Positions 1 through 6,599 are shown, numbered from the stretch's first letter. The stretch: DNA of 11,773 bases from Actinomycetes bacterium (GCA_021808425.1 JAKBBS010000017.1:1-11773); one strand, 5' to 3'. Program-made: numbers and translations. The notes: generated by a model from the letters alone, not told the origin.

Positions 1-2
1 CG

Positions 3-1319
3 GTGGACGCCGCGTTGCCAGACGCCACCGCGTCGGCAACCCGAGTGATCGGCCGGGTCATCGCCAACGGCACCCCGACCGTCGTGTATGACCATCAGGT
101 CCCCGTCGCCTCTACTGACCTGTCCGCCCAGGCCCTGTTCGGCGCGGCCGCCGCCGCGGACACCACCTCGGCACCCACCAGCACAGTCGCCGCTCCCACC
201 GTAGCGTCGACGGTGACAACCACATCCCTACCGGTGCAGGTCGGGCAGGTCTTCGGCGATGCCACCTTCCAGAATTTTACGACGCCCACGACCTTCGGCT
301 CCGGTGCCATCACCCCGGTCAATGTCGGAGCGAACGGCGAATGCGTGTTCAACGTCGTCGGCGGTCAGGAAGACGTCAACGTCCAGTTCAACTACTCGCA
401 GACGGTGACCGACCAGACGCAGTCGACCACCACTACGACAACCACCTACTACGTCGACGCCACACTCCCAGCGACCACCCTGCCGGTCATTGCTCCGCCG
501 GTCACTGCTCTGCCGGTCAATGCTCCGCCGGTCAATGCTCCGCCGGTGTCGGTTTCTCCCGCGTATTTGGTGGCCTCGGCCGACGGGTCGGTGTACGGGT
601 TCGCGGGAGCCACCACGTTCGGTTCCGAAGCCGGACATCACCTAAACGCCCCGGTCGTCGGGATCACCCAAACACCCGACGGCAAAGGCTACTGGGAGTT
701 CGCCGCCGACGGCGGCGTGTTCTCTTTCGGTGACGCCGGGTTCTTCGGGTCAGAGCCGGCCCTCCCCGCGTCTGCTCGCTCGGCGTCGCCCGTGGTGGGC
801 ATGGCCGCCACACCAGACGGCCACGGTTATTGGCTAGCGACATCGACCGGGCAGGTGTTCACCTTTGGTACCGCCGGCTTCTACGGGTCGACGGCCACCA
901 AAACCTTCAACGCCCCTGTCGTGGGGATCGCCGCGACAGCCGACGGGAAAGGCTACTTGGAGGTCGCGTCCGATGGCGGTGTCTTCGCTTTCGGTGACGC
1001 CGGCTTCTACGGGTCGATGGGGGGCCGACCCCTCAACCAGCCGGTCGTCGGTATCGCCACCGACACCACCACAGGCGGCTACTGGCTCGCCGCTTCAGAC
1101 GGCGCTGTGTTCGCTTTCAACGCCCCGTTCTACGGTTCGGCATCGGACCTCCGCCTATCCAAACCAATCAGCGCCATTGCCGCAACGCCGGACGCCAACG
1201 GCTACCGCCTCGCCGGACGAGATGGCGGTATCTTCGACTACGGCGACGCCCTCTTCGCTGGCAGTCTCCCCGCCGCCACCACCATCCCACCTGTCCCCAT
1301 CGTCTCCCTCGCCGACTAG
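3..1319 (+). CDS. Secreted/surface repeat protein, 3' part (5'-truncated by window edge)
   Basis: An open frame enters from the left edge. The GTG at base 3 is followed by no signal peptide, so the true start probably lies upstream. Visible residues 1-185 are Ala/Thr/Val-rich low-complexity sequence: Thr runs near 142-148 and a Pro-rich linker of five-residue PV(N/T/I)AP units at 161-180. Residues about 187-421 hold six diverged copies of a 40-48 residue unit of the type GYW-x4-(S/A)DGGVFxFGDAGFYGS, spaced by PVVGIAAT-PDG segments. The protein ends seven residues after a short Pro/Thr tail. The repeats resemble those of the gene at the right edge but are diverged in protein and DNA, using C-ending codons (GAC, TAC, TTC). 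I infer an exported, beta-rich adhesin-like or wall protein. No enzymatic motif is visible in this part, and any N-terminal catalytic domain lies outside the window. Confidence 0.8.
   Translation: MDAALPDATASATRVIGRVIANGTPTVVYDHQVPVASTDLSAQALFGAAAAADTTSAPTSTVAAPTVASTVTTTSLPVQVGQVFGDATFQNFTTPTTFGSGAITPVNVGANGECVFNVVGGQEDVNVQFNYSQTVTDQTQSTTTTTTTYYVDATLPATTLPVIAPPVTALPVNAPPVNAPPVSVSPAYLVASADGSVYGFAGATTFGSEAGHHLNAPVVGITQTPDGKGYWEFAADGGVFSFGDAGFFGSEPALPASARSASPVVGMAATPDGHGYWLATSTGQVFTFGTAGFYGSTATKTFNAPVVGIAATADGKGYLEVASDGGVFAFGDAGFYGSMGGRPLNQPVVGIATDTTTGGYWLAASDGAVFAFNAPFYGSASDLRLSKPISAIAATPDANGYRLAGRDGGIFDYGDALFAGSLPAATTIPPVPIVSLAD
483..542 (+). repeat. 15-bp in-frame tandem repeat (four copies) encoding a Pro-rich linker
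   Basis: Four consecutive 15-base units of the form CCGGTCAnTGCTCyG encode PVIAP, PVTAL, PVNAP and PVNAP. The last two copies are identical in DNA. The array joins the Thr-rich region to the repeat domain of the surface protein, so copy-number change would alter linker length without breaking the frame. Confidence 0.8.
561..1265 (+). repeat. Six diverged protein-level repeats (GYW...DGGVFxFGDAGFYGS type)
   Basis: Units begin near residues 187, 229, 275, 317, 359 and 400 of the left-hand surface protein. The shared core is an aromatic-rich start (GYW/GYL/AYL), an (S/A)DGGVF turn, FGDAGF(Y/F)GS and a P(V)VGIA strand. Units vary in length because of insertions between the core halves (for example PALPASARSAS). 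The pattern suggests short beta strands separated by Gly/Asp turns, as in a beta-propeller or solenoid. This fold is inferred, not shown. Confidence 0.7.
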
Positions 1320-1353
1320 CCGTAACCCAACCGAAACCGACCATCGTTACAAA

Positions 1354-1820
1354 CGTCCTGTCCCAGCTTGCGAGACTGATCTTGCCGATGAACGCAAGAG
1401 CCAGCCGACGTTAACGATTGCAACCCCAATCACGCGGACGCATCCGCGACAGGGCTGCCGTCGTATCCCAAAATTGGCCGAGGAAGGTCACCTCGACGGC
1501 CCTTGCGAAGGCGGACGGCTTGACGTCCCAACATGGGGCGAAGACCGTTGTCATTGCGTTGTTGACCCATACATCGATGTCACCGAATTTGGCCTCGACG
1601 CGGCTAGCGGCAGCATCAACATCCTTGAAGCTCGCCACGTCGGTAGGGACTGCCACTGCCTTGCCGCATGCGGACTCGACGTCCGAGGCAGCGCCCTGCA
1701 ACCCGTGCTGCCGCGTGCGAGCAACGCTACGTCGAACCCATTCTCGGCGAACATTCGTGCGGTTGCACGACCAACCCCTGCGGATGCTCCTGTGATGACG
1801 ACTCCCTTACGATCTGACAT
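1354..1820 (-). pseudogene. Short-chain dehydrogenase/reductase remnant, frameshifted and truncated
   Basis: An ATG at 1820, with a good GAGGAG ribosome site seven bases upstream, starts MSDRKGVVITGASAGVGRAT, a clear SDR Rossmann start with the TGxxxGxG cofactor loop. After ALLARGST the reading frame shifts near 1704-1707. The adjacent frame then continues GLQGAASDVE..VPTDVASF..DIDVWVNNAM..VTFLGQFWDT..LSRMRPRDWG, which includes the NNA(G/M) motif. It hits a stop at 1411. Homology resumes in another frame as AIVNVG, then shifts again to ALAFIGKISLASW near 1400-1360. At least three frame breaks are needed, and nothing remains of the YxxxK active site or the C-terminal half. The family with this VNNAM..MRPRD pattern is usually about 330 residues. 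The gene sat last in the OtsA cluster and is clearly dead. What is left ends about 35 bp from the 3' end of the repeat-protein gene, so a deletion or rearrangement junction probably lies there. Confidence 0.85.
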
Positions 1821-2908
1821 TTGCTCCTCTTTGCAGATAAAGCTGTTGGCGCCAGCTCGTCAGTCCCGGCATGTCTAAGGGAACTCTTGCCACGAGACCA
1901 TGCGCCGAGAACATGCTCGGTGAAGGAGGCTTCTACCAAACCGAGTGCCCGAGCGCCGAAAAGGACTTCGCTCGCCTGGGAGGGCTCCGATTCCAAAAAT
2001 CCGCCGACAAGGTCATCGACGGCGATGTACTGATGAATCCTGTCGGCGTCCACGTGAACGTCGTAGAACCGGCGTCCACCTTCGCTAACGCCCAACGATT
2101 CGAGCCACGCGCTGTAGCGGCGCATCGGAGCAACGGAGTTCATTTCGAAGGCAGCAAGATGACCTACGAGTGCTCCGCGCAACCGGCGCTGCAAGCCGAA
2201 CATGGATATCAGATTCGTCGTTGCGAGCGTGACAGCAGGAAGTAGATCCACATAAAAACCGTAAGACGAGTCGAGGTCGAGAGATGCGACGGTGTCCGCA
2301 AAAAGCGAGGAATGCATCTCCGCGACAGTGCCGTTGCCGTATTCGTCATTCTGGATAGCGACCATGGCGGCTTTCGCCCGCCCATGGAGTCTGGGTATTG
2401 CCCAGGTGTGGGGATCGGCTTCCTTCAGTTGGTAGCCGGAGCGGTGTACCGCTAGTTCCCTGGCATGAAACATCGTGCCGTGATCTGTAACCCACCTGGA
2501 CAGAGAAGAACCACCAGCAGATCGTGTCATGTCCCAGAGGGCGCCAGCAACCTCGTCGACGTCTGTCTTACTACGAGGCAGCTCCGTTCGAATCTGAGCT
2601 TCGAAGAGCCCCGCCAGTTGGCTGCTGAGAGCGAGTACCGAGGGTTCCCACTCCCAACCGTCGTCTACGCCGGGTAGGCCTTGATAGTGAAGTTCGTAGC
2701 AGCAATACAGCGCTAGTTGGAGGTCGTCCGAGGTCAATTCGGTTCGCAAATCGTCGAGACGAAATCTCGACTCGCCGGGTGCATGTCGGAACATTTCGAA
2801 GAGCCGTTCCGTGATTGGTCCGCGGGCGGTGGGCAAGGTGTGTCGTTCGAGGCGACACCCCGTCTTGCTACCTACGTGTTCACGGGGTGGGAGCGCACAC
2901 TGGATCAT
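1727..2908 (-). CDS. Iron-containing redox enzyme family protein (heme-oxygenase-like fold)
   Basis: The 393-residue frame starts at ATG 2908. The strong site GAGAGGAGCAAG directly upstream overlaps the OtsA stop codon, so co-translation with OtsA is likely. Recognisable family landmarks are YELHYQG (E72, H74), NDEYGNG (188-194) followed by H199, and FYDVHVDADRIH, whose H285, D289 and H292 follow the H-x3-D-x2-H pattern, plus E327 in the last helix. These suit the heme-oxygenase-like diiron oxidase/oxygenase superfamily (Pfam Haem_oxygenas_2 type). Members include metal-dependent N-oxygenases and fatty-acid decarboxylases, but the substrate here cannot be read from sequence. The expected family end is near GAWSRGKSSLR (about residue 345). 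The last 45 or so residues look non-homologous and run 94 bp into the decayed SDR gene in a different frame, so the original stop was probably lost. The catalytic core is intact. Confidence 0.8.
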   Translation of the reverse strand: MIQCALPPREHVGSKTGCRLERHTLPTARGPITERLFEMFRHAPGESRFRLDDLRTELTSDDLQLALYCCYELHYQGLPGVDDGWEWEPSVLALSSQLAGLFEAQIRTELPRSKTDVDEVAGALWDMTRSAGGSSLSRWVTDHGTMFHARELAVHRSGYQLKEADPHTWAIPRLHGRAKAAMVAIQNDEYGNGTVAEMHSSLFADTVASLDLDSSYGFYVDLLPAVTLATTNLISMFGLQRRLRGALVGHLAAFEMNSVAPMRRYSAWLESLGVSEGGRRFYDVHVDADRIHQYIAVDDLVGGFLESEPSQASEVLFGARALGLVEASFTEHVLGAWSRGKSSLRHAGTDELAPTALSAKRSKCQIVRESSSQEHPQGLVVQPHECSPRMGST

Positions 2909-2920
2909 CTTGCTCCTCTC

Positions 2921-4363
2921 TTATTTCGAGGTGGTTTCCTGCAGAGCGGCGAGGAAGCTCGCAGCCCAGTGATGTACGTCGCGTCGGCGGACTATCCGGT
3001 TGAGGCGCCGCATATTTCGCATCTCCTCTGCTCGATCGCGGGTCAGACATGCACGCATGGCCTCTGTGATGTCGTCAATATCATGAGGGTTCACGAGCAT
3101 GGCCCCTTTGAGTTCGGATGCAGCCCCTGCGAACTCACTCAGGATCAGCTGTCCTCCCGCACCGTCACGGGCCGCAACGTACTCCTTGGACACGAGGTTC
3201 ATTCCGTCCCTAAGAGGGGTTACAAGCATGACGTCGGCGGCGAGATACAGGGCGATCAGTTCGTCGTTGGAGACGCTTTGATTCAAATAGTGGATCGCTG
3301 GATGACCAACCGAGGAGAACTGTCCGTTGACCTGGCCTACCAGCTGCTCAAGGTGGTGACGTTCCTCCTGGTAGAGGGGGTCTAGTTCCCGGCTCGGTAC
3401 CGCTATCTGGACAATGACGTGGCTGCCGGCGCGTAAAATCCCTTCAGAGAAGAGCTTGCCAGCCGCAACCATACGACGGTCGATTCCCTTTGTGTAGTCA
3501 AGTCGATCAACTCCGAGGAAGACGACGTCGGGCCCCCCCAAGTCGCTGCGTAGCTGGGCGGCTCTTGCAACTATTTCCGGTTGAGCGGCCTTAGCGGCGA
3601 TCCCGCGTGAATCTACCGATATTGGAAAAGCACCCACGGCAACCTGACGGGAATCGATCTCGACCACGGAGTCGCTACCGCTGGCGCTAGTTAGCTGTCT
3701 CGCAAGCCGTGCGAAGTTAGCCGCCGCACCCGGTACTTGGAAGCCGATGAGATCAGCGCCAAGCAGCCCTTCAATGATCTCTCGTCTCCAAGGTAGTTGC
3801 ATGAAAAGCTCCCGAGGGGGGAACGGGATGTGGAGGAAGAAACCGATGCGGACATCCGGGCGAAGACTGCGCAACAATCCGGGAACCAACTGGAGCTGGT
3901 AGTCGTGCACCCAGACCGTTGCCGCAGGCGCTGCAACGTCTGCAGCAATTTCGGCAAAGCGAACGTTGACTTCCCGGTACTGGTGCCACCAGTCCCTGTC
4001 GAAGGTCGGGGTCCTGATAGCGTCGTGGTACAAAGGCCACAGCGTTCCGTTCGAAAAGCCGGTGTAGAAGCCGTCGCACTCTGAGTCACTAAGGCTAACT
4101 GACCTGAGACCGATCCCGTTGACCGTGTCTGGGATGATGCCAGGATCGCAGTCGCCTCCCGGCCACCCAACCCAGATGCCGTGGCGCTCGCGAAGGACGG
4201 GGGTCAAGGCCGAAACGAGCCCTCCCGGGCTTGGGGGCCAAGACCTTCCATCCGACTCGTCGGGCTGCCGTACCGGGAGACGATTGGCTACGACCACGAA
4301 GCTCGAGCGTCCACCGCACGAATTCCTCGAGTTGGTCAAATCGAACAGTGGACGCTCAAGCAC
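2921..4363 (-). CDS. otsA: Alpha,alpha-trehalose-phosphate synthase (UDP-forming)
   Basis: A GT-B glycosyltransferase of family GT20, it makes trehalose 6-phosphate from UDP-glucose and glucose 6-phosphate in the cytoplasm. At 480 residues it has the usual length. Hallmarks in order are FVVVANRLPV (22-31, with R28), GGLVSAL (47-53), WVGWPG (64-69), WVHDYQL (151-157, with D154), FFLHIPFPPRELF (175-187), GVDRLDYTKGI (284-294, with R287 and K292) and TPLRDGMNLVSKEYVAAR (382-399, with D386 and E394). All match the residues known to bind UDP-glucose and glucose 6-phosphate in E. coli OtsA. An in-frame TAG lies just upstream, so GTG 4363 is the earliest possible start. It has no clear ribosome site, and a small hairpin precedes it. 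No trehalose-phosphate phosphatase (OtsB) is in the window. It lies between two small membrane proteins and the heme-oxygenase-like gene, an arrangement typical of stress or osmoprotection units. Confidence 0.95.
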   Translation of the reverse strand: MLERPLFDLTNSRNSCGGRSSFVVVANRLPVRQPDESDGRSWPPSPGGLVSALTPVLRERHGIWVGWPGGDCDPGIIPDTVNGIGLRSVSLSDSECDGFYTGFSNGTLWPLYHDAIRTPTFDRDWWHQYREVNVRFAEIAADVAAPAATVWVHDYQLQLVPGLLRSLRPDVRIGFFLHIPFPPRELFMQLPWRREIIEGLLGADLIGFQVPGAAANFARLARQLTSASGSDSVVEIDSRQVAVGAFPISVDSRGIAAKAAQPEIVARAAQLRSDLGGPDVVFLGVDRLDYTKGIDRRMVAAGKLFSEGILRAGSHVIVQIAVPSRELDPLYQEERHHLEQLVGQVNGQFSSVGHPAIHYLNQSVSNDELIALYLAADVMLVTPLRDGMNLVSKEYVAARDGAGGQLILSEFAGAASELKGAMLVNPHDIDDITEAMRACLTRDRAEEMRNMRRLNRIVRRRDVHHWAASFLAALQETTSK

Positions 4364-4365
4364 AG

Positions 4366-4379
4366 GAAGCTACCGCTTC
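4366..4379 (-). other. Small hairpin just upstream of the otsA start
   Basis: On the minus strand GAAGC-GGTA-GCTTC forms a perfect five-pair stem with a four-base loop. It lies between the stop of the 54-aa gene and the GTG of otsA, where a ribosome site would be expected. It might influence otsA translation, but a short stem like this can occur by chance. Confidence 0.3.
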
Positions 4380-4388
4380 GTGAAACGA

Positions 4389-4553
4389 CTACCACCGGTA
4401 GAAGCGATGCCTGCCCGCACCCTCGCCTCTCCCAAGCGCGAAGCCGACCAGCCAGAACGCGAGTAGCACCAACGCCAAGATCCAGAGGAGGTGCACAGCG
4501 AACCCGGCTCCTGCGACGATAAGAACAATAAGCAAAGCTAGCAACAGCAACAT
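4389..4553 (-). CDS. 54-aa hydrophobic membrane protein (actinobacterial 'hydrophobic protein' type)
   Basis: The minus strand from ATG 4553 encodes MLLLLALLIVLIVAGAGFAV, then HLLWILALVLLAFWLVGFAL, and a short polar tail GRGEGAGRHRFYRW before TAG. The site GAAAGGTGG lies seven bases upstream of the ATG. It is built of two hydrophobic stretches (about residues 2-19 and 22-40) with a basic, aromatic C-terminal end. The layout, length and terminal (W/F)YRW match the small 'hydrophobic protein' family of Actinobacteria, which is often found near stress genes. It sits 25 bp upstream of otsA and 50 bp downstream of the DUF6458 gene on the same strand, so the three are probably co-transcribed. Function is unknown. 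It is too short for many gene callers, but the ribosome site and family resemblance make it convincing. Confidence 0.85.
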   Translation of the reverse strand: MLLLLALLIVLIVAGAGFAVHLLWILALVLLAFWLVGFALGRGEGAGRHRFYRW

Positions 4554-4603
4554 CGAAAACCACCTTTCAAAGGTTTGGAGAACTCCTATTGACTCCGCCC
4601 AAC

Positions 4604-4858
4604 CTACAGACGCGTGTTCTCCTGCTCGACTATCCGCCCGCCGCCGCTATCGACGACTGTGCGGCTACGCCGCGAGCCGGAGGAGACTGCGGCGACAATC
4701 CAGATCACTGCGCCCACCGCTCCGACGGCCATCAGAATTATTCCGACCGTATGAACATTGAAGCCGTGCTGGTTGGGGCTAACAGTGAGCGCAAAGTCAA
4801 GCACGGCTCCGACTGCGAACACGATCATGCTGACTACGATTCCGCTTCCGGTCACCAT
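4604..4858 (-). CDS. DUF6458-like small membrane protein
   Basis: I chose ATG 4858 (84 residues, starting MVTGSGIVVSM) because GAGAGGAGTG lies about six bases upstream. The frame is open further upstream, but that part is not protein-like. Two transmembrane segments are visible, roughly residues 6-29 (GIVVSMIVFAVGAVLDFALTV) and 40-62 (HTVGIILMAVGAVGAVIWIV), followed by a Ser/Arg-rich cytoplasmic tail. The Gly-rich first helix ending in LxFA(L/V)xV, the HTVG(I/W)ILM second helix and the basic tail match DUF6458, a family of small actinobacterial membrane proteins with no established function. It is the first gene of the minus-strand stress-like cluster and lies directly behind a candidate sigma-B/F type promoter. 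Confidence 0.75.
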   Translation of the reverse strand: MVTGSGIVVSMIVFAVGAVLDFALTVSPNQHGFNVHTVGIILMAVGAVGAVIWIVAAVSSGSRRSRTVVDSGGGRIVEQENTRL

Positions 4859-4894
4859 CTGATCACTCCTCTCGTTGTTCCTGCGAGATGAGTT

Positions 4895-4920
4895 TTCCCC
4901 ACATTGCTCCAGGGTCAAAC
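4895..4920 (-). promoter_or_regulatory. Candidate sigma-B/F type promoter of the DUF6458-otsA cluster
   Basis: The minus strand reads GTTT (4920-4917), 16 bases, then GGGGAA (4900-4895). Actinobacterial stress sigma factors of the B/F group favour GTTT with about 14-17 bases before GGGTAT-like sequence. The -35 match is exact and the -10 match is partial. The predicted transcript start would leave a leader of about 30 bases containing the ribosome site of the DUF6458 gene. Confidence 0.4.
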
Positions 4921-5096
4921 GATATTCGCATCGCGACTCAAGTACGGGGGGATAGAAGTTACCGCTAACCGCGGGGCTCCAGACCATTCGCATGGGAAAG
5001 TAGATCGTAGACTAGGGCTCACACTGAGATCGACAGAAGCTTTTTCAATCGAGCTGGCCTCCCAGCCTCGATCGAATGCGCGAGTATTGGGTGGCT

Positions 5097-5642
5097 ATGA
5101 CCTACACGCCAGAGCAACTCGCCGACCGGGAGACCATACGTGACGCGGTCCTTCGATACTGCCGTGGTGTTGACCGTTTGGATGTCGAGCTGATGAAGTC
5201 AGCGTACTGGCCGGATGCGATAGACGAGCATGGCGCGTTCAGCGGGAATGCCCACGAGTTCGCCGATTACTGCATGACTGCGCACCTCAAGTGGAGATGG
5301 ACCATGCACTCGGTTCTGAACCACTCAATCGAGCTCGATGACGACGGGAGGTTGGCTCGCGGCGAGGTCTACAACGTCACCACGATGTGCCGACTCGATA
5401 GCGCCGGGATCGAGACTTGGTACGGACGTTACCTCGACGTCTACGAGAAACGCGGCGACGACTGGCGCATCCGACAAAGGGTGTGCGTCCATCACGGAAC
5501 TCAGTCAGCTGGTGCTTCTCCGATGGAGATGGACACCTCGAAGTATTTCGACGGATCCTTCGACCGGCCGTCCAGCGGGGGACCGCTCGGTCCGCCCGGC
5601 GCGGCCGGTGCATTGGGGGTCACGGGTCCACCAACGCGCTGA
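5097..5642 (+). CDS. SnoaL-like / NTF2-like family protein (SnoaL_4 type)
   Basis: The 181-residue protein starts MTYTPEQLADRETIRDAVLR. ATG 5097 was preferred to the in-frame ATG at 5076 because the family usually begins right at this first helix. The cone-shaped alpha+beta barrel signature is clear: an N-terminal helix with RYCRGVDRLD, then YWPDAIDEHGAF, a central TMHSVLNHSIELD strand, the EVYNVTTMCRLD strand, and YLDVYEKRGDDWRI followed by the conserved VHHGTQ turn. Members serve as dehydratases, isomerases, ring-hydroxylating dioxygenase small subunits or lone proteins. The closest look-alikes are stand-alone 'nuclear transport factor 2 family' genes in lipid- and steroid-degrading actinobacteria. 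The C-terminal 25 residues are Gly/Pro-rich and probably disordered. It converges on the PPOX gene with a 46-bp gap. The substrate is unknown. Confidence 0.8.
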   Translation: MTYTPEQLADRETIRDAVLRYCRGVDRLDVELMKSAYWPDAIDEHGAFSGNAHEFADYCMTAHLKWRWTMHSVLNHSIELDDDGRLARGEVYNVTTMCRLDSAGIETWYGRYLDVYEKRGDDWRIRQRVCVHHGTQSAGASPMEMDTSKYFDGSFDRPSSGGPLGPPGAAGALGVTGPPTR

Positions 5643-5688
5643 GGCGGCGGCCGTAGCACTGGCGGTCGGAGCGTCTGCAGCGGCAGGG

Positions 5689-6240
5689 TCAATCCATCCC
5701 GGGAAGGCTGTCGATGCTCAGGGCGTTGTTGTCCTTCCAGTACTTCTCTATACCGTCCCTGCCTTTGCGGATCGCCCACTCGTCCAAGACTTCGCGATGG
5801 CCTATCATCCTCATCATAGGCACGCCGTAGCCGCAAGAGTCTGCAATCCTCGTGGCCTCGACGACGATCACCGAGCGTACGCCGACTCCTGAAGCCCCTC
5901 CAAAGCGAGACGCAACCTCCTCAAATCCGTCAGAAGATGCGAGGAGTACCCGGCCATGACCGTGTATCCGGACTATGCGCGGCGGCCCATCGAATGCGCA
6001 GAACATCAAGACGATGCGACCGTTCTCTAGGAGGTGTGCGATCGTCTCGGCGCCGCTGCCCGTCTGGTCCAAGTAGGCGACAGAGCTGTCCGAGAGCACG
6101 ACCAGCTCGCGCCGATTACCTTTCGGCGAGCAGTTTACGTGACCGGTTGGAGAACTCGGTGCGGTGGCGACGAAGAAGACGGGTTGCGCTTCGATCCATT
6201 CTGCCAGCCGGTGGTCGATGGTCTCATGTGGTCGTCCCAT
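5689..6240 (-). CDS. Pyridoxamine 5'-phosphate oxidase (PPOX) family flavoprotein
   Basis: At 183 residues it is near full length for this family. It begins MGRPHETIDHRLAEWIEAQ and continues PVFFVATAPSSPTGHVNCSP-KG, the split-barrel FMN-binding start. Then come VAYLDQTGSGAETIAHLLEN, GRIVLMFCAFDGPPRIVRI-HG(H/R)GR and a C-terminal SCGYGVPMM region typical of actinobacterial stand-alone PPOX proteins. Such proteins bind FMN or F420 and act as reductases or oxidases of unknown small molecules. True PdxH function is unlikely because the family is distinct. It starts eight bases after the stop of the 49-aa membrane peptide gene, and GGAG inside that gene's last codons serves as ribosome site, so the two form an operon. 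Confidence 0.85.
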   Translation of the reverse strand: MGRPHETIDHRLAEWIEAQPVFFVATAPSSPTGHVNCSPKGNRRELVVLSDSSVAYLDQTGSGAETIAHLLENGRIVLMFCAFDGPPRIVRIHGHGRVLLASSDGFEEVASRFGGASGVGVRSVIVVEATRIADSCGYGVPMMRMIGHREVLDEWAIRKGRDGIEKYWKDNNALSIDSLPGMD

Positions 6241-6248
6241 GCGACACT

Positions 6249-6398
6249 TTAGGTCTCCAGGCTGCTCGGTCCCTGCGGGTGTCGGATGCGCGCCGCCCGC
6301 TCTAGGATAATCTCGGTTGCGAGCGTCGCGGCGCAGATTACGGCTGAGCCGATCACCTCGATGATCAGCGACGTTCGGCGTCCTGGCGAATGGGCCAT
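6249..6398 (-). CDS. 49-aa single-pass membrane peptide, hypothetical
   Basis: The frame from ATG 6398 encodes MAHSPGRRTS, one hydrophobic segment (about residues 10-32, LIIEVIGSAVICAATLATEI) and a basic, polar tail ending SSLET. GGAG sits eight bases upstream of the ATG. A longer in-frame extension to 6539 exists, but it has no ribosome site and no protein-like character. The gene is tightly packed (eight bases) in front of the PPOX gene. I recognise no family. A single helix with a basic N-terminus fits a small inner-membrane protein or a component anchoring a partner. Confidence 0.5.
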   Translation of the reverse strand: MAHSPGRRTSLIIEVIGSAVICAATLATEIILERAARIRHPQGPSSLET

Positions 6399-6452
6399 AC
6401 TTTTGCTCCGAGATTCACTTGTTACGGCAGATCCGGTTCGAGATTTCACTTT

Positions 6453-6496
6453 TTGTCGGCCGACCGGACATCCAACTGTAAGCACATTTTGTGTGC
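6453..6496 (+). promoter_or_regulatory. Candidate promoter with palindromes in front of the acyl-CoA synthetase
   Basis: The 201-bp divergent gap 6399-6599 holds a weak -35/-10 pair, TTGTCG (6453-6458) and TGTAAG (6477-6482), with an 18-base spacer. A perfect 10-bp palindrome GTCGGCCGAC (6455-6464) overlaps the -35, and an inverted repeat GCACA-TTTTG-TGTGC (6482-6496) lies at the expected transcript start. This is the geometry of a repressed promoter, but the assignment is by eye. Confidence 0.35.
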
Positions 6497-6599
6497 GTGG
6501 ACAGGTCGGGTGGACACGTACTAGACCATGGGGCGGCAATGTTGGCGCCTGGTGCGCGGGACATTGGTTCAGTCGGTAGATAGAGCGAAAGCAGGGGGG

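Noticed and set aside
865..1878. Long plus-strand ORF crossing the end of the first gene and the SDR remnant
   Set aside because: Low-complexity Pro/Ser/Thr translation out of frame with the repeat protein and antisense to recognisable SDR sequence.
4095..4319. Frameshift in the otsA N-terminus suggested by GAGGAATTC-GTG at about 4319
   Set aside because: The frame from that GTG gives no OtsA sequence, while the frame from GTG 4363 runs uninterrupted into FVVVANRLPV and all later motifs.
4336..4563. 75-codon minus-strand ORF between otsA and the DUF6458 gene
   Set aside because: Arg/Ser-rich translation out of frame with the convincing 54-aa hydrophobic protein, which has the ribosome site.
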